A stretch of DNA of 64,000 bases from Andalucia godoyi (Eukaryota > Discoba > Jakobea > Jakobida > Andaluciidae): contig VRVR01000045.1 in the NCBI GenBank assembly GCA_009859145.1, positions 93,033 through 157,032 of the forward strand. The letters are read 5' to 3'. Each line of letters begins with the position of its first letter. The stretch's first letter is position 1. This document shows positions 8,804 through 19,818 of the stretch, piece after piece. The position numbers were made by a program, and so were the translations under genes. The notes beneath the pieces were generated by a model. The model saw nothing but the letters and a program-made list of their open reading frames with translations, was not told the DNA's origin and made no database searches.

Positions 8804-11098
8804 AAATGATGGCGTTCGCCGCGTCGATCAACGCCTTTCGTACGCTTTCAGCAGGGCAAACGCTGGCATCTGATAGATCTTTAGACCAATGTCTGAAGCG
8901 TGGACGTTACAGCGGGCGTACGAAACTTTGTGTCCGCAAATATTTACTCTATTCCGTCTCATTCATGATAACAACAGTGAGTGATCGTTGCAGGAGGGCG
9001 TTGCAAAATCTCACTTCATAAGCATGGAAAGAGGGCACAAGCCGTTGCAGCAAATTGCGAAAATAATCCAACGCACGATTGACAGACAAAAACGGAAATA
9101 CTCCAGAAATCGCAGTTTGAATCCCCGTAAAATCACAGTCAAGAGTTCCAGGATGGAATGCTACTAATCCTGGCATGAATACCATTTCCACGGCAAAAAC
9201 CAGAGACACTGAAAAGAGCTGTCATAAATCGAAAACAGAAAGCAATCGGAAAGGAGAGATGTATCAGAAGAGATAAGCCAGAAAGAGATCGTCTGCATTT
9301 CCAGCGGGGGCGCAGAAAATAAATCGCAGATACAACGATTGTGCGTGTGTGTTGGTGGGGGGGGGGGGAAAGGTAGAGGGAGAATTCTTCTGATCATCCG
9401 AGTGTTGATTCTTACTGCGGAGTCCTTACCGACGGCAAGGTTGGAGGAAGCAATCTCTTCCCGGCTCTGCTGTGCTCACACATCTAACCGCACCGGCTGG
9501 AGGCTAGTGATGAAAACAATGATGAATGTTTTGATGGGAAAGCAGCATTTTGAATAAAAGTCGTCGCTAAACTTCTATGCAGGTATTTCGGAGAAAGTGT
9601 TGCCGAAGCGCGACAAACGTTGTGTGTCATTGACTACATTTCCGCACCCTTCAGTATTTTTACAAGATCCCCGCAGGCTGTTGAATCTCCGGGACGGAGT
9701 GATCATATGCCTCAGGTTCAACTCGGCTGAAGTCTAAACGTTGCGAAAGTTCATTTTGCCAGTCCGAGCTTCCTCCCCTGAAGCTGATAAGCGGACGAAC
9801 AATGCCTATCTTAATTGCCCCATACTATACTTGCACAGATTGTTTTTCTGCTGTGAACTGCAGACAACTGTGTCTTTGCGGTGCCATTATATGCGGGCCC
9901 ACGCTGAGGAGTGGAATTGCTGCCCTGATTCCCACGCGCTCCAGACCGGTTTGACTAGCTTGACTGATTCGATCAACAGATGTGCTTTTTCTCAGTCTAA
10001 TCGTTTAATGTTCTTCGTCGTTCTTTGTTCCACGACGCTATCTTATAAAGGAAATCGTCATTATCTCGAGATCAGCCTTCGCTCTATCCTGTCCTGTCTG
10101 ATTCACAGCTGGCATCTCGCTTGACATTGAAGGCACGAAGCTGGCCTTTCCCACCAGCATGAAAAAAGGCCCATCCTTTGCTGTGTGCATTATATCATTT
10201 CCCCTCTGCATCAAATCATCTACTTACAGGATGAGGAAGATGAAAGTTCTCAGTTGCTTTTTGCCACTGAAAGAACGGCTTCGGTACGGTCACATTGATT
10301 GGGTGGACAAAGGGGATGTTCATGATGCATGCAATACACAAAGTATCCTCAATTCGCATGTTTTTATAATCTGATGTTTTACGCTTTGTTTGCGTTTTGT
10401 CTGGAAAAGGACTCTAGAATGCGCCTTGGCTTATCAGGTATCCACGCCACCTGCAGTCATTTTCTTCTCCGTTATCCACCCAGCTTGGTGCCTCTCGAGT
10501 TTCTGCCTTTCGCAGCAGCGATAGTAATTGGGATCCGATACCGCGAAGCAGTTCTACAGGAGGCTTTGGATGCGAATTCAATGCTGACGCTTACCAGAAG
10601 ATGAATCATTATTAATCATCGGCTTCACTGTCACCGAAGACAGATCCAAGCCACACGTTACTCTGTTGCTGTTTTTACTCTATATCAAAGGGTCATCGCA
10701 ACCCAACATACTCCCCCCCAATCGATTCAACATTCAACAATGAATGTTGGAGGAAACAGAATGTGGTCGTCGGTGGGACACGTTGCGCCTGACGACGCTT
10801 CTGCCTTTGCTCGCTCTTGTTCTCTGACTTGAAAGGCGCATTCCGAACGCAATCGATCACATCTCCGTGAATTTAAAAATATGTTGCTCTCCGCCTCCGA
10901 CGAGAGGGGATCAGCGGGTTTCTTGGTCCTCGGGTATCTTCTGGCGTGGCCGCTTTGACGCGATTAGAACAGCTAAAAAGTAGCCAACGGAAGGCTGTTT
11001 TCCCCCCTTCTTATTTTTATCCGTCTTTTTGTCGTATCGAACTTTGACAAGTCTCCTTTCGGATTTCCGCTTCGGTACTTTATCTACATTAGAGAAAA
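8804..11098. other. Gene-poor 2.3-kb interval holding the right inverted-repeat arm
   Basis: No convincing protein gene is visible. The largest frame (9741-10124, plus) has no recognisable motif and a composition unlike its neighbours. A G-run (about 9355-9369) and GT dinucleotides lie near 9340. The right arm of the inverted repeat occupies 10603-10958. The interval may contain decayed coding sequence, but I cannot identify a source. The last 140 bases are the 3' flank of the MORN gene on the other strand. Confidence 0.55.
10603..10958 (-). repeat. Right arm of the long inverted repeat
   Basis: This is the reverse complement of 3872-4228 with three substitutions and one fewer G in a homopolymer. 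The sequence outside the arm is unrelated to the left flank. Because the single-base length difference shifts any reading frame, the repeat is probably non-coding. Confidence 0.95.
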
Positions 11099-14000
11099 TT
11101 ACGAAAATTCTCCTTCATAGATCTGTCCGTTTGCATATCTCATGCGGCCCCACTTTCGCTTGCCATGAGCAAACCGTCCTTCAAAGACATCTCCGCTCGC
11201 GTATGTTTGCCTTCCATTACCGTCTCGCTGACCGTCCACGAAAGTCCCTTCATATACACTGTCGACCTGCGCGTCTTCGTGTCCAATCAATTCGCGGAGT
11301 GACTCGTTGTTGTGGCCAGGAATTCGGACGCCGAGTTGATACAGCCGCTCGAGGAAGGGCGACCGAGGCCATCGCCCAACTTTCAGGGTTCCATGGCCAT
11401 TGTAGAGATTCTTCAAAAATGAACCAGTGAAGCATTCTCCCTTCGTGGCGTCCCAGAGCCATCCTTCACCTTGACGTTCTCCCGCGATCATAGGACCATA
11501 GTAAACTATTTTGGAGGACCACCAAAGCCCAGATCCATGAGGACGGAAAGCATCGTCGACTGGGCCATCCCAAACAACGTCTAGCATCAAAGGCTGAGGA
11601 GGCGCCATGGGTGCCAAAGAATCGTGGCGCGATGATCCTGGGGACGCTGGAGAGGGCTGTTCCAGCGCCACCGCAAACGACAAACGACCTTGTGTTGGCA
11701 CGTCGGAAATCCATTCTCCAGAATATTGCTTCAAAATAACAGTAGCATCTGCAGCAGCAGCAGAAGAGGAAAACGACATGGTTCCGGATCCATGACGCAA
11801 GCCTGTGAAAAACTCTCCATTATACGATGACCCATCGCTCCACTGAACTGTCCCCGGACCATGGTACTTGTCCTCTCGGTAGTAACCAGCATGCAGAAGA
11901 ATAGAATCGATCGCTCGAGGTGCCGTTCCCACAGTCACAGACACATGACCTGATCTGCCGAACGAGGAGGATCGAGAATAAGTCGTCGTTCCTTGTCCAT
12001 GACGCAAACATTCCTTGAATTCCCCCTTGTAAGCAGCGTGCAGACATCGCAGTTCTCCGTGACCATCAATAAGACCATTTCGCATGCGGCCACAGAACGA
12101 AGCAGAAATGCCGCCAAACGAAGAATCATCACAATCCCACTCAAGAACAAACGTACGATGCAGCTGGCCTGCGACCGAGGCAGATCCCAGTGTAAAGGAA
12201 GAATTCGAAGCGAGCCTGACGTGCAGCGAAATATCAGGCTGCGTTCCATCTTCCAGCGATGCAGAAGACATGAACTGCGCAGACAAAAGAGAGGTACGAG
12301 GGATAGAACCGGGCCACTCCACCACCAACGGCGTCTGAGGAACTCCTCCGGACCATTTTCCGGAAACAGTAATTCCAGATCGCTGAAACACCATGACACC
12401 ATTTCCTTCACGTTCATCTTCCAAAAATCCACCGTCGTATTCGATGATGTCGGGAGCCCCGGCCGACGAGCCAGTCGCACTTGTCACTCCCTCTAAAGAA
12501 GTCGCGACAATGACTTGCTTTCCGATGCCACTCTTTAACCCGTCAACAACAGATCCGACATATGTATCCTGGGTAGCGTACCGAATACTTGCTTTGGGAC
12601 ACGTCATTTGATCTCGCACAAATTCGCCTTCGTAAACATCTCCGGTCTCGTATGAAAACACACCCTTTCCCCATCTAAAACCCTCCTTAAATTCACCATC
12701 ATACGTTCCAACGCCAGGAACGCAGAGCCTGCCATGGCCATTTCCTTTCCCGCGTTCGAAGGAACCGGTATACACAAGCTGTTTTGGTGGGCCGGTTTCG
12801 CCCGGCACAGGTTGCCGGTACTCCCCTCGACCCCATGCCACGCCATCGCGAAACTGGCCCTCATATTCTGACCCAGCAGGAGATATGTAGAAGATACGAC
12901 CATAGCCGCACATCATGTCCCCTGAAAAATCACCGCGATAAACATTGCCCAGCGGATCGGTGTACACCGCGCCTGACCCTTCTCTGACGTCGGCAACGAA
13001 AGGACCGTCATACAATGCACCAGATGCATACTGGAGCACTCCGTGGCCATGCTTTCGTCCAAACAGGAACGCTCCTCGATACACATTCCCGACATCGTCA
13101 ATAAGCTCCCCTTCTCCAGAAGGCAAATCATTCACCCACGGTCCAACGAAGGACACGGCAGCAGACAGGGAGATCCGCCCGAGGCCATATCTCGCACCTG
13201 CAGAAAAATCGCCTTGGTACACATCGCCGTTAGCATACTTGCGAACTCCTTTTCCATTCATTTCGCCTTTGGAGAACTCGCCTTGATATGAACCGCCACC
13301 TCGTTCGTCTGAGTGGTTCCAGAGAGTGCTCGCAGAGAATTCGGGGGGAAATTCACCAGATGCTGACGGCGCTTTCACCTCTAGATAATGAGCAGAGAAA
13401 GACAACATGCCTTGACCATGCATATACTGATTGTCAAAGCCGCCTTCGTACGAATGTCCTCGTTCGATGAAAGAGATTTTTCCTTTCCCAGAACGCACAC
13501 CTCGGGCATACGTCCCTTCGTAGATGGACACAAGACACTGATCGGAGACAGAAGCAAGAGATTGCGTCTCCGGTTGGCAGTAGTATCGAGTCTTGCACAG
13601 GCCATCGGGAAGACCGGAATCGAAGGCACCTCGTATCTCCTCCCAGAAACTCACATTCGGTTGATGCGCGTCTCGATTCGAGAAATACAACAGAATATCC
13701 ACAACGGTAGGTGAATAGACAGCTGCCAGCGATTGCCGACAAATTCCGCGACCGTGAGGACATCCGTTGTACCAAGAGCCCTCGTAATACTGAGAATCAA
13801 GTCGGAGAATGCCAAACCCGCTGGGTAAATTTCTCTCACATTCGCCTTTGAACACCCAAGAACTGAGGGATATCCAGCCAAAAGAAGAAAGCTTTGAATT
13901 GGTCTCGTCGACTTGCAACTTTGTCCCAAAGATACCGTCCACTCTCTGCAGTTTCATGCAAGATGCAATCTGGGATCTTGTGACATTCACATCGACTGCA

Positions 14001-16786
14001 GTGTTGACCTCCACTTGCGTTTTTGAAAAACCCAAGGCATCTGCTGATCCGCGGCAAACAAGGCCAGACCGGAAGCTGACGTAAACAGCCTCGCCGCCAA
14101 AAGAAAAATAGGGAGACGAATGGTCTGACTGCGCAACAATGATTCCAGAAGCAATCGAAGGGATGTCCACAGGGTTTGCAGGGATGCATGGAAGAAGGAC
14201 AACTATAATAGGAACGGACGAGGAAGGACGATCATGGCAATATTCGCACATCACAGCCATGTAATGCGCTTCTGCACACGGCTCGTCGCATTGGATAATC
14301 GACATTCCAAATCCTGCGCGAGCATCTCCAACATACGTGCCCTCAAAAATCACTTCCGTCCACCCCTGTGACCATGCGGCAAGTGATTGTTGAAGATTGT
14401 GAAAAGCTTCTGTAAAGCAGTTCATGGAGGAAACCTTTGCATTTGAAGCCACCATTGCAGAAACCACGGTGTGTTGCGGGACTTCGAAAGCATTTAACTT
14501 CAACGAGCACACACCCTGTCGCTTATCAGACCACCAAGATCCCTTGATGGTAATTCCACGCCTTGCTGCATCACCAGCATCGTTGGGTCCCGCAACAGGA
14601 TAGTGGTACTTCTCTGTTCCAGCACCATGGCGTGCCATCCCACGGAAACCACCCTCATACGTTCTTCGAGTCTTTGGAGCCACAGCAACAACGGATTCTC
14701 CAGGAACGACCCAGTCAACATCCACACTTTCGATTGCCAGTTCATCTTCTTCTTGAATAGACTCTGCAAAAATAGGAGACAAGAACCGTGCAATACCCAG
14801 ACGGCATTGCATCAACAACTTGGGGATTCTGCCTTCTAAAACACGGACCAAGCGTGCCTTTCCGACGGGTACTCCTCGGACCCAACGGCCCTCATACCGA
14901 TCTCCTCTCTTATTCGTGAGCATTCCCGACCCCTCGCGCACATTTCCGGAAAATGACCCTCGGAATTCACCGTCATACTCTTCCTCATCGCCATTCTGGC
15001 CATGAGTGCTGACAACATTGTCTTTGCTGCTCGACACTGCATGCTTGTTAGCAGAAGAAGAAGAAGAAGAAGAAGAAGAAGAAAATGATGATGATGATGA
15101 CAGTTGGGACGAAGATTCAGTCGTAGGCAGTGATGTGAGAGAAACGCCAGCATCAAATGCAGAAACCAGCTTCTCCACTCCCGAAAAATATCTTTCTCCT
15201 TGAACCCACGTCCCAGAATAACTTGATCCGTCACTGTACACCATCGTTCCTTGTCCGTGAGGCTTATCCCCTGCCCAGTCTCCCTCATACTTTCGCTTTC
15301 GCTTCTCCGTAGACTTGCCAGAAATCGTGGAATCTGAATGCAAGATGAAAGACATCGTGCCTCGACCATGTCGAATGTCGTCTCGCCACTCCCCTTCATA
15401 CACACTACCATCTGCCCATTCCATCCTTCCTTGCCCATGTCTCCGGTTTGCGCTAAACTGTCCGACGTACAAGCCCCCTGACGATACGGTACTCGAGACG
15501 TCTTCTCCTTCATTCAACGGCCGTGATACACCATATCTCAGCGTACCTTTGCCCTGCCGCAAGTTGCTGCGAAACTCTCCTTCGAAAACATCGCCCGTTC
15601 GTGCTGAAAAGTAAATGCCGACACCATGCATTTGGTCTTCAAACCACTCGCCATCGTATCTGTCCGTCGAAATACCGTCTGTCAGCTTGCGAATTGGGAG
15701 GTCTTCGACAGAATTAACAAGTGGTGACGAAGACCCGACGTTGTTGTTGTTTCTTCTTCCGTCAAGTTGCGCATCATCTGAAAACCAGTATTTTGCGAAG
15801 CGAGTCTCTAGCTGTTGGGCATTCAGCGAAGTCCACAGCAATACACTCTCCGGCTTCTTCGCAGGAAACTGTACTTGTGTATTTTCTTCAAATTCCAAAA
15901 CGGAAGGAGTTGAGCGAGATGTGAACCAGCATATTCCCTTGCCATGTTTTCGTCCGTTTTTCCAATCTCCAATGAACATGCATCCATCTTCTGCATACCG
16001 ATACAGCCCGAGGCCTTCTCGAGTATCATTTTTCCAGCCCCCAACGTACACATCACCGCAGGCATACTCTGCTCGGGCCACTCCGTTAATCGAAGAGTGC
16101 TTCCATTGTCCACAAACGAGAGTCGAGCCAATGGCAGAGGAATGCTGGAAAGACACGGAGGCATGATTTCTGTTCATAAAAGAAATTAGCTTATCGTGTG
16201 CAGCGGATTCATCATGTGACGTAGAGCCGAGTGCACTGTACATGGCAGAAAGAAAGGGCTCCAAAGGAAGCATCATAATCCACGAAGCCACCGGACGCCG
16301 ATCGTGCCGTTCGTCAGCTTTCCAGAACCCACCATAAAACGAACCGTCGGGAAGGACCTCCACTCCTTGGCCGTGCTTTTGATCATTGCACCACTCTCCG
16401 GCATACGAAAGAGTCGTTTTTGGAACAGGATCGCGAGTAAGGGAGTATATTTGCTGCTGTGTGAATACTCCTCGCCCATGCTTCTTGTCATCGACCCAGT
16501 TGCCTTCATACAACACACGAAGATGGACTGCTGAACCGTGCCTTGTGTTTGCAACGGCATCTTTCGGTTGAGACGGATCCAGCAGTCGGGATAAGGCATA
16601 CGTTCCGTGTCCGTTCCGCAAGTCTCGAGCCCAAAAGCCGTCATACACAGACTTGTCCAGCGCAAATACATGGCGACCATTGCCCCATCTCATACCGCGA
16701 ACAAATTCTCCTTTATACACATCTCCAGAAGGATATGTTTTAGACCCCTTTCCATGCTCTGACCCGTCGTCTTGGAAATCAGACAT
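11099..16786 (-). CDS. Giant MORN-repeat protein (1895 aa)
   Basis: The product is built almost entirely of MORN motifs of the form Y-x-G-x-[FW]...G-x-G (YKGEF, YEGEW, YDGPF, YSGEW and so on); reading through it I find roughly 45, from residue about 20 to the last residues, YEGEFS. Interruptions include a poly-Ser linker (about residue 560) and several less repetitive segments of 50-100 residues with no recognised domain; there is no kinase or other enzyme domain. MORN arrays form extended beta structures that bind proteins or lipids at membranes, flagellar bases and cytokinesis sites; a structural role at a membrane-cytoskeleton interface is the best inference. The ATG at 16786 (MSDFQDDGSEHGKG) starts directly before the first motif. 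Single exon of 5.7 kb. I cannot assign it to a specific orthologous group. Confidence 0.93.
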   Translation of the reverse strand: MSDFQDDGSEHGKGSKTYPSGDVYKGEFVRGMRWGNGRHVFALDKSVYDGFWARDLRNGHGTYALSRLLDPSQPKDAVANTRHGSAVHLRVLYEGNWVDDKKHGRGVFTQQQIYSLTRDPVPKTTLSYAGEWCNDQKHGQGVEVLPDGSFYGGFWKADERHDRRPVASWIMMLPLEPFLSAMYSALGSTSHDESAAHDKLISFMNRNHASVSFQHSSAIGSTLVCGQWKHSSINGVARAEYACGDVYVGGWKNDTREGLGLYRYAEDGCMFIGDWKNGRKHGKGICWFTSRSTPSVLEFEENTQVQFPAKKPESVLLWTSLNAQQLETRFAKYWFSDDAQLDGRRNNNNVGSSSPLVNSVEDLPIRKLTDGISTDRYDGEWFEDQMHGVGIYFSARTGDVFEGEFRSNLRQGKGTLRYGVSRPLNEGEDVSSTVSSGGLYVGQFSANRRHGQGRMEWADGSVYEGEWRDDIRHGRGTMSFILHSDSTISGKSTEKRKRKYEGDWAGDKPHGQGTMVYSDGSSYSGTWVQGERYFSGVEKLVSAFDAGVSLTSLPTTESSSQLSSSSSFSSSSSSSSSSANKHAVSSSKDNVVSTHGQNGDEEEYDGEFRGSFSGNVREGSGMLTNKRGDRYEGRWVRGVPVGKARLVRVLEGRIPKLLMQCRLGIARFLSPIFAESIQEEDELAIESVDVDWVVPGESVVAVAPKTRRTYEGGFRGMARHGAGTEKYHYPVAGPNDAGDAARRGITIKGSWWSDKRQGVCSLKLNAFEVPQHTVVSAMVASNAKVSSMNCFTEAFHNLQQSLAAWSQGWTEVIFEGTYVGDARAGFGMSIIQCDEPCAEAHYMAVMCEYCHDRPSSSVPIIVVLLPCIPANPVDIPSIASGIIVAQSDHSSPYFSFGGEAVYVSFRSGLVCRGSADALGFSKTQVEVNTAVDVNVTRSQIASCMKLQRVDGIFGTKLQVDETNSKLSSFGWISLSSWVFKGECERNLPSGFGILRLDSQYYEGSWYNGCPHGRGICRQSLAAVYSPTVVDILLYFSNRDAHQPNVSFWEEIRGAFDSGLPDGLCKTRYYCQPETQSLASVSDQCLVSIYEGTYARGVRSGKGKISFIERGHSYEGGFDNQYMHGQGMLSFSAHYLEVKAPSASGEFPPEFSASTLWNHSDERGGGSYQGEFSKGEMNGKGVRKYANGDVYQGDFSAGARYGLGRISLSAAVSFVGPWVNDLPSGEGELIDDVGNVYRGAFLFGRKHGHGVLQYASGALYDGPFVADVREGSGAVYTDPLGNVYRGDFSGDMMCGYGRIFYISPAGSEYEGQFRDGVAWGRGEYRQPVPGETGPPKQLVYTGSFERGKGNGHGRLCVPGVGTYDGEFKEGFRWGKGVFSYETGDVYEGEFVRDQMTCPKASIRYATQDTYVGSVVDGLKSGIGKQVIVATSLEGVTSATGSSAGAPDIIEYDGGFLEDEREGNGVMVFQRSGITVSGKWSGGVPQTPLVVEWPGSIPRTSLLSAQFMSSASLEDGTQPDISLHVRLASNSSFTLGSASVAGQLHRTFVLEWDCDDSSFGGISASFCGRMRNGLIDGHGELRCLHAAYKGEFKECLRHGQGTTTYSRSSSFGRSGHVSVTVGTAPRAIDSILLHAGYYREDKYHGPGTVQWSDGSSYNGEFFTGLRHGSGTMSFSSSAAAADATVILKQYSGEWISDVPTQGRLSFAVALEQPSPASPGSSRHDSLAPMAPPQPLMLDVVWDGPVDDAFRPHGSGLWWSSKIVYYGPMIAGERQGEGWLWDATKGECFTGSFLKNLYNGHGTLKVGRWPRSPFLERLYQLGVRIPGHNNESLRELIGHEDAQVDSVYEGTFVDGQRDGNGRQTYASGDVFEGRFAHGKRKWGRMRYANGQIYEGEFS

Positions 16787-17376
16787 ATTTCCAAGGATTC
16801 AATGAGAGTCTTTGTCGTCCTTTCTTCTATGTTGTGTGTTCTGTGTTGCCGGAGAAAAATAATGTTTTTTTTTCTTTTTTCTCGTTATGAGGACGTTTGT
16901 CTGGAACAGCGGAAAGACAGACGGATGACAAGCCGATGGCGGCGCATGGCAGCTTGGACAGTGAACTCGTGGGGGGAGGGAGACCAACGCTCGGGACGAA
17001 AAGGCTGCTGGCACCCTACAGCCGTTGAAATCGCAACAATGAACCTGGGAGAATAGTGTGTGTCATTGGGAGGGGTTTATTCTCGTTAGGACGACGTACA
17101 GCACGATACAAACAGCGAGATCCAAAGAGGTGCTTGCATGGAAGTGAGACACGAGAGACACTCCGACAAACCAAATTCTTGAGGTACTGCACATCTGTTC
17201 GGTCCGTTGTTGAGAGAGTTGAAACTCTGGACTTTTGGGAGTCTGGAATGTTTTGACCTGTGACGACCGAAAATGAAATGTCCGCTTCTTGCTGTGTAGA
17301 TGGCGGGGCTCAGCTTCAATGAACCCAGAAACAACAATGACACTTAAAAAAAAGGACAAAAAAAAGATGTACAGAA
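16787..17376. other. Intergenic region upstream of the MORN gene
   Basis: About 590 bases separate the MORN start from the RNase H2B stop; both genes are on the minus strand. It contains a T-rich stretch (16860-16885) and no ORF or RNA gene that I can support. Confidence 0.6.
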
Positions 17377-18105
17377 TCACGATTTCTTTCCAAAGAACGA
17401 GGAAATTGACCTCGTGCCTGCTGGTGGACCCTGGGAAGCGGCCTTCTTCGTCTGTCCCGACTTGCCCTTTTTATCGACTTGCCTTGGCGGTTCACTCGCT
17501 GTTCTGCCCTCCAGCACATCGCCAATGACAGTAACTTCACTCTTGTTGTAAGCAGGACCAAGACAAGCCTTTTTGGCGTTTGCAGCGACGGACAGCCACG
17601 TGTCCAAGTATTTCCCACGAAGCCTTGTTGCGACAAGGTCTCGAATGACTGCCGTTTGATCGCACGCTTTCCATTTTCTTTCGAAATACTGCTGTACCCT
17701 TTGTTCGTCAACCTTGAGAACCGTCATGGATCCAAACTGTTTTGTAGCACAAATGTCGTCGATCCTGTCCATAAACTGCGGATAAACCGACGAAATTTCC
17801 TGCAGCAAAGGATGTGATTCCAGCGGTTCAAAGACGTCTCGCTGCACAACCTCGGAGAAGTATGCCAGACACAGGAAAACAGGATCGAATTGCGACAAGA
17901 CGGCCACGGAGGCTGTGGGAAGGACTGCATCTGTCGAGCACAACACAGACATGAACGGCGCGTTTGGATGAGCGACTTTCTCCAACAGGAACAACGATCC
18001 CGCCGAGGCAACAAACGTCTGCCCGGGGAAAATGCTCGTACAGAACATCTTGTTCACAGCCGCAACATCAAAATGCCCATCGCAGATAATCAACTCTTCC
18101 TCCAT
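17377..18105 (-). CDS. RNASEH2B: Ribonuclease H2 subunit B
   Basis: The 242-aa product should be the B scaffold subunit of the heterotrimeric RNase H2, which removes ribonucleotides embedded in DNA. The features are: an N-terminal beta-rich half that would join the triple barrel with subunit C; the characteristic FDPVFLCLAYF segment near residue 75; helical central parts with KWKACDQ; and a basic, disordered C-terminus. The last dozen residues (TRSISSFFGKKS) form a PCNA-interacting peptide, matching the terminal PIP box known from animal RNASEH2B. That PIP box localises the enzyme to replication and repair sites. The start at 18105 is the first ATG in frame. The upstream region contains a G-run, and the next gene is divergent. 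Confidence 0.85.
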   Translation of the reverse strand: MEEELIICDGHFDVAAVNKMFCTSIFPGQTFVASAGSLFLLEKVAHPNAPFMSVLCSTDAVLPTASVAVLSQFDPVFLCLAYFSEVVQRDVFEPLESHPLLQEISSVYPQFMDRIDDICATKQFGSMTVLKVDEQRVQQYFERKWKACDQTAVIRDLVATRLRGKYLDTWLSVAANAKKACLGPAYNKSEVTVIGDVLEGRTASEPPRQVDKKGKSGQTKKAASQGPPAGTRSISSFFGKKS

Positions 18106-18513
18106 TCTTTTTGCGCTTCAGACGCGGAGTAATGCGCGGCGGGGGGGGGGGTCGTGTAGAAAACGCGATGCAACAAACGAAAACAACAGAAATGAAAAAA
18201 AAGAACAGCGTCGATCACCAGGCGTTTTCGCGCCAATTTTTTCCCTTCCGCAAGTTCTGCCGGACTTCCTGTGGCTTTTTAAAATATGCACAGTACAGGC
18301 GGTGGAGACAGGGGGTGGGCAGCTAGCAGCATTTCACTTGAACGTGTCCTTGCGGCGGCACGTGAAGCAGCAGCAGGCCTACTCTCTGCACTCCCTTGCA
18401 ACCCGGAAACTCGGTGCCGCAGACGCCTCGGTCTTTTCCACGCCCCGCCTGCCCCATCGACACGAAGACTTTCTCGCACCCGGCTCTTTTCCGTTTTCCA
18501 CAGCGCGCTAATC

Positions 18514-19818
18514 ATGCTTCCGGCAAATGTGGACTTCGGGGCCAATCTGCCGGTGTTCTTTCGTCCAGTACAGATCCCACGGATCATCTGCGTCGTCTCC
18601 GTTTTATTACTGGGACTGCTCCAAATCCTGTACTGGTTTTTCGGCGCGAACCAGGAGAGCCAGTTTCCACTGGTTTCGACGACTGGACAGCTGTATCCGG
18701 CGTCTGCAATATTCCAAATAGCGTCCGCAGTGATTGCGTTTCTGTACACGTTGCAGGTGTGGATACTGTACGGTATCTTTGGCTACCTGCTTCGAAATCG
18801 ACAGTCCATATGCCTTGCGGAGGCCGGTGTTGGTTCGAGGAAGTTGATGGAATTTTGGATTGACGTCCACGACCACTTCGAAAGGTTCCAGCATCTCAAC
18901 ACCGCTCAGCTGGGAGCTGGGTGGTTTTCGTGTTTCTGCGCAGTCTGTTTGGCCACCTTGTCGTTGGAATTTGATTCTACAATGCATGGATTAACAGCTG
19001 TTGCGTTTTTCTTTGGATTCTTGTTGCACTCCGTACTCGTCATCTTGCTCATATTCGCCTGTTTTGAAAGAGTCTCGCACGACAGACTCATCGTGGGATC
19101 GAATCCCACATATACTGTTGTCAAGAGGAAAGCCGCTCGGCACAGGGATCGAAGCAATAATGCTTCAGGATCACATTCTGCGGAGGAACCCGACCTTGAG
19201 GATTCGGCGGACGCAAATCGGTCCATCCACAAGCGTGACGTACTGTTCCCAACCTTTCCACCCTACCATAGTGAGGACGCGGAGCACGTGCGCCGAAATG
19301 GAAAGTATCAGGCTGTCGTGTTACTTGTGATGTTTCTTTCTGTTCTGACGTACGTCGTGGTTTTGCCAGCATTGCAGCCCGCGGATTGTCCTGGAAGAAA
19401 ACCCGAGGACTGCCCGGTTCTTCACAACGTCCGATCTGCTACCGAGTACCTCAGTCTCATCGCGTTTGTGGTGCTGATTGCGTCGTACAATCGAATCCTG
19501 ACCCCGTGGTCATTGACAGTAGTCTCGTCGCACTGGGTGGAGGAGCAAGTCCACGTGAAATCGCAAAGACTGTTTGTCTCGAATCGGCTGTCGCACATTC
19601 TTGCGGACGCGAACTCTCTGCATCACCCGCAGTTGTCGTTAATTCAGAGGAAACCGAGCTATTCCACATTTCGCCCGTTTTCCACGTTTGTGGGGCCATC
19701 TCTTGATCGTGGTGGCTCGACTTCTTCCGGAACCAGTCGTCACCTCACGACTTCGTCAAGATCGCATTCTCTCGATTTGGGAAGCCAGGTACATCGCATT
19801 CTGCCGAGGGGTCACTGA
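18514..19818 (+). CDS. Multi-pass membrane protein, possibly Frag1/DRAM/Sfk1-like
   Basis: From the ATG at 18514 (MLPANVDFGANLPVFF) the product is 434 aa. It has about six hydrophobic segments: VVSVLLLGLLQILYWFFG, then around IASAVIAFLYTLQVW, two or three in the GAGWFSCFCAVCLATL...FFFGFLLHSVLVILLIF block, VLLVMFLSVLTYVVVL, and YLSLIAFVVLIASY. A hydrophilic loop of about 80 residues precedes the fifth segment, and the C-terminal tail of about 100 residues is Ser-rich. The H-x-x-x-A-x-x-F-F pattern and a terminal ATEYLSLIAF segment recall Frag1/DRAM/Sfk1 proteins, but the match is loose. An ATG at 18286 would add 76 residues; I prefer the shorter form because the first membrane segment follows closely. 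A donor-like AAGGTAAGT lies just after the stop. Confidence 0.7.
   Translation: MLPANVDFGANLPVFFRPVQIPRIICVVSVLLLGLLQILYWFFGANQESQFPLVSTTGQLYPASAIFQIASAVIAFLYTLQVWILYGIFGYLLRNRQSICLAEAGVGSRKLMEFWIDVHDHFERFQHLNTAQLGAGWFSCFCAVCLATLSLEFDSTMHGLTAVAFFFGFLLHSVLVILLIFACFERVSHDRLIVGSNPTYTVVKRKAARHRDRSNNASGSHSAEEPDLEDSADANRSIHKRDVLFPTFPPYHSEDAEHVRRNGKYQAVVLLVMFLSVLTYVVVLPALQPADCPGRKPEDCPVLHNVRSATEYLSLIAFVVLIASYNRILTPWSLTVVSSHWVEEQVHVKSQRLFVSNRLSHILADANSLHHPQLSLIQRKPSYSTFRPFSTFVGPSLDRGGSTSSGTSRHLTTSSRSHSLDLGSQVHRILPRGH

Noticed and set aside
9741-10124. 127-aa plus-strand frame in the gene-poor interval
   Set aside because: There is no recognisable motif, and its codon use and composition are unlike neighbouring genes.
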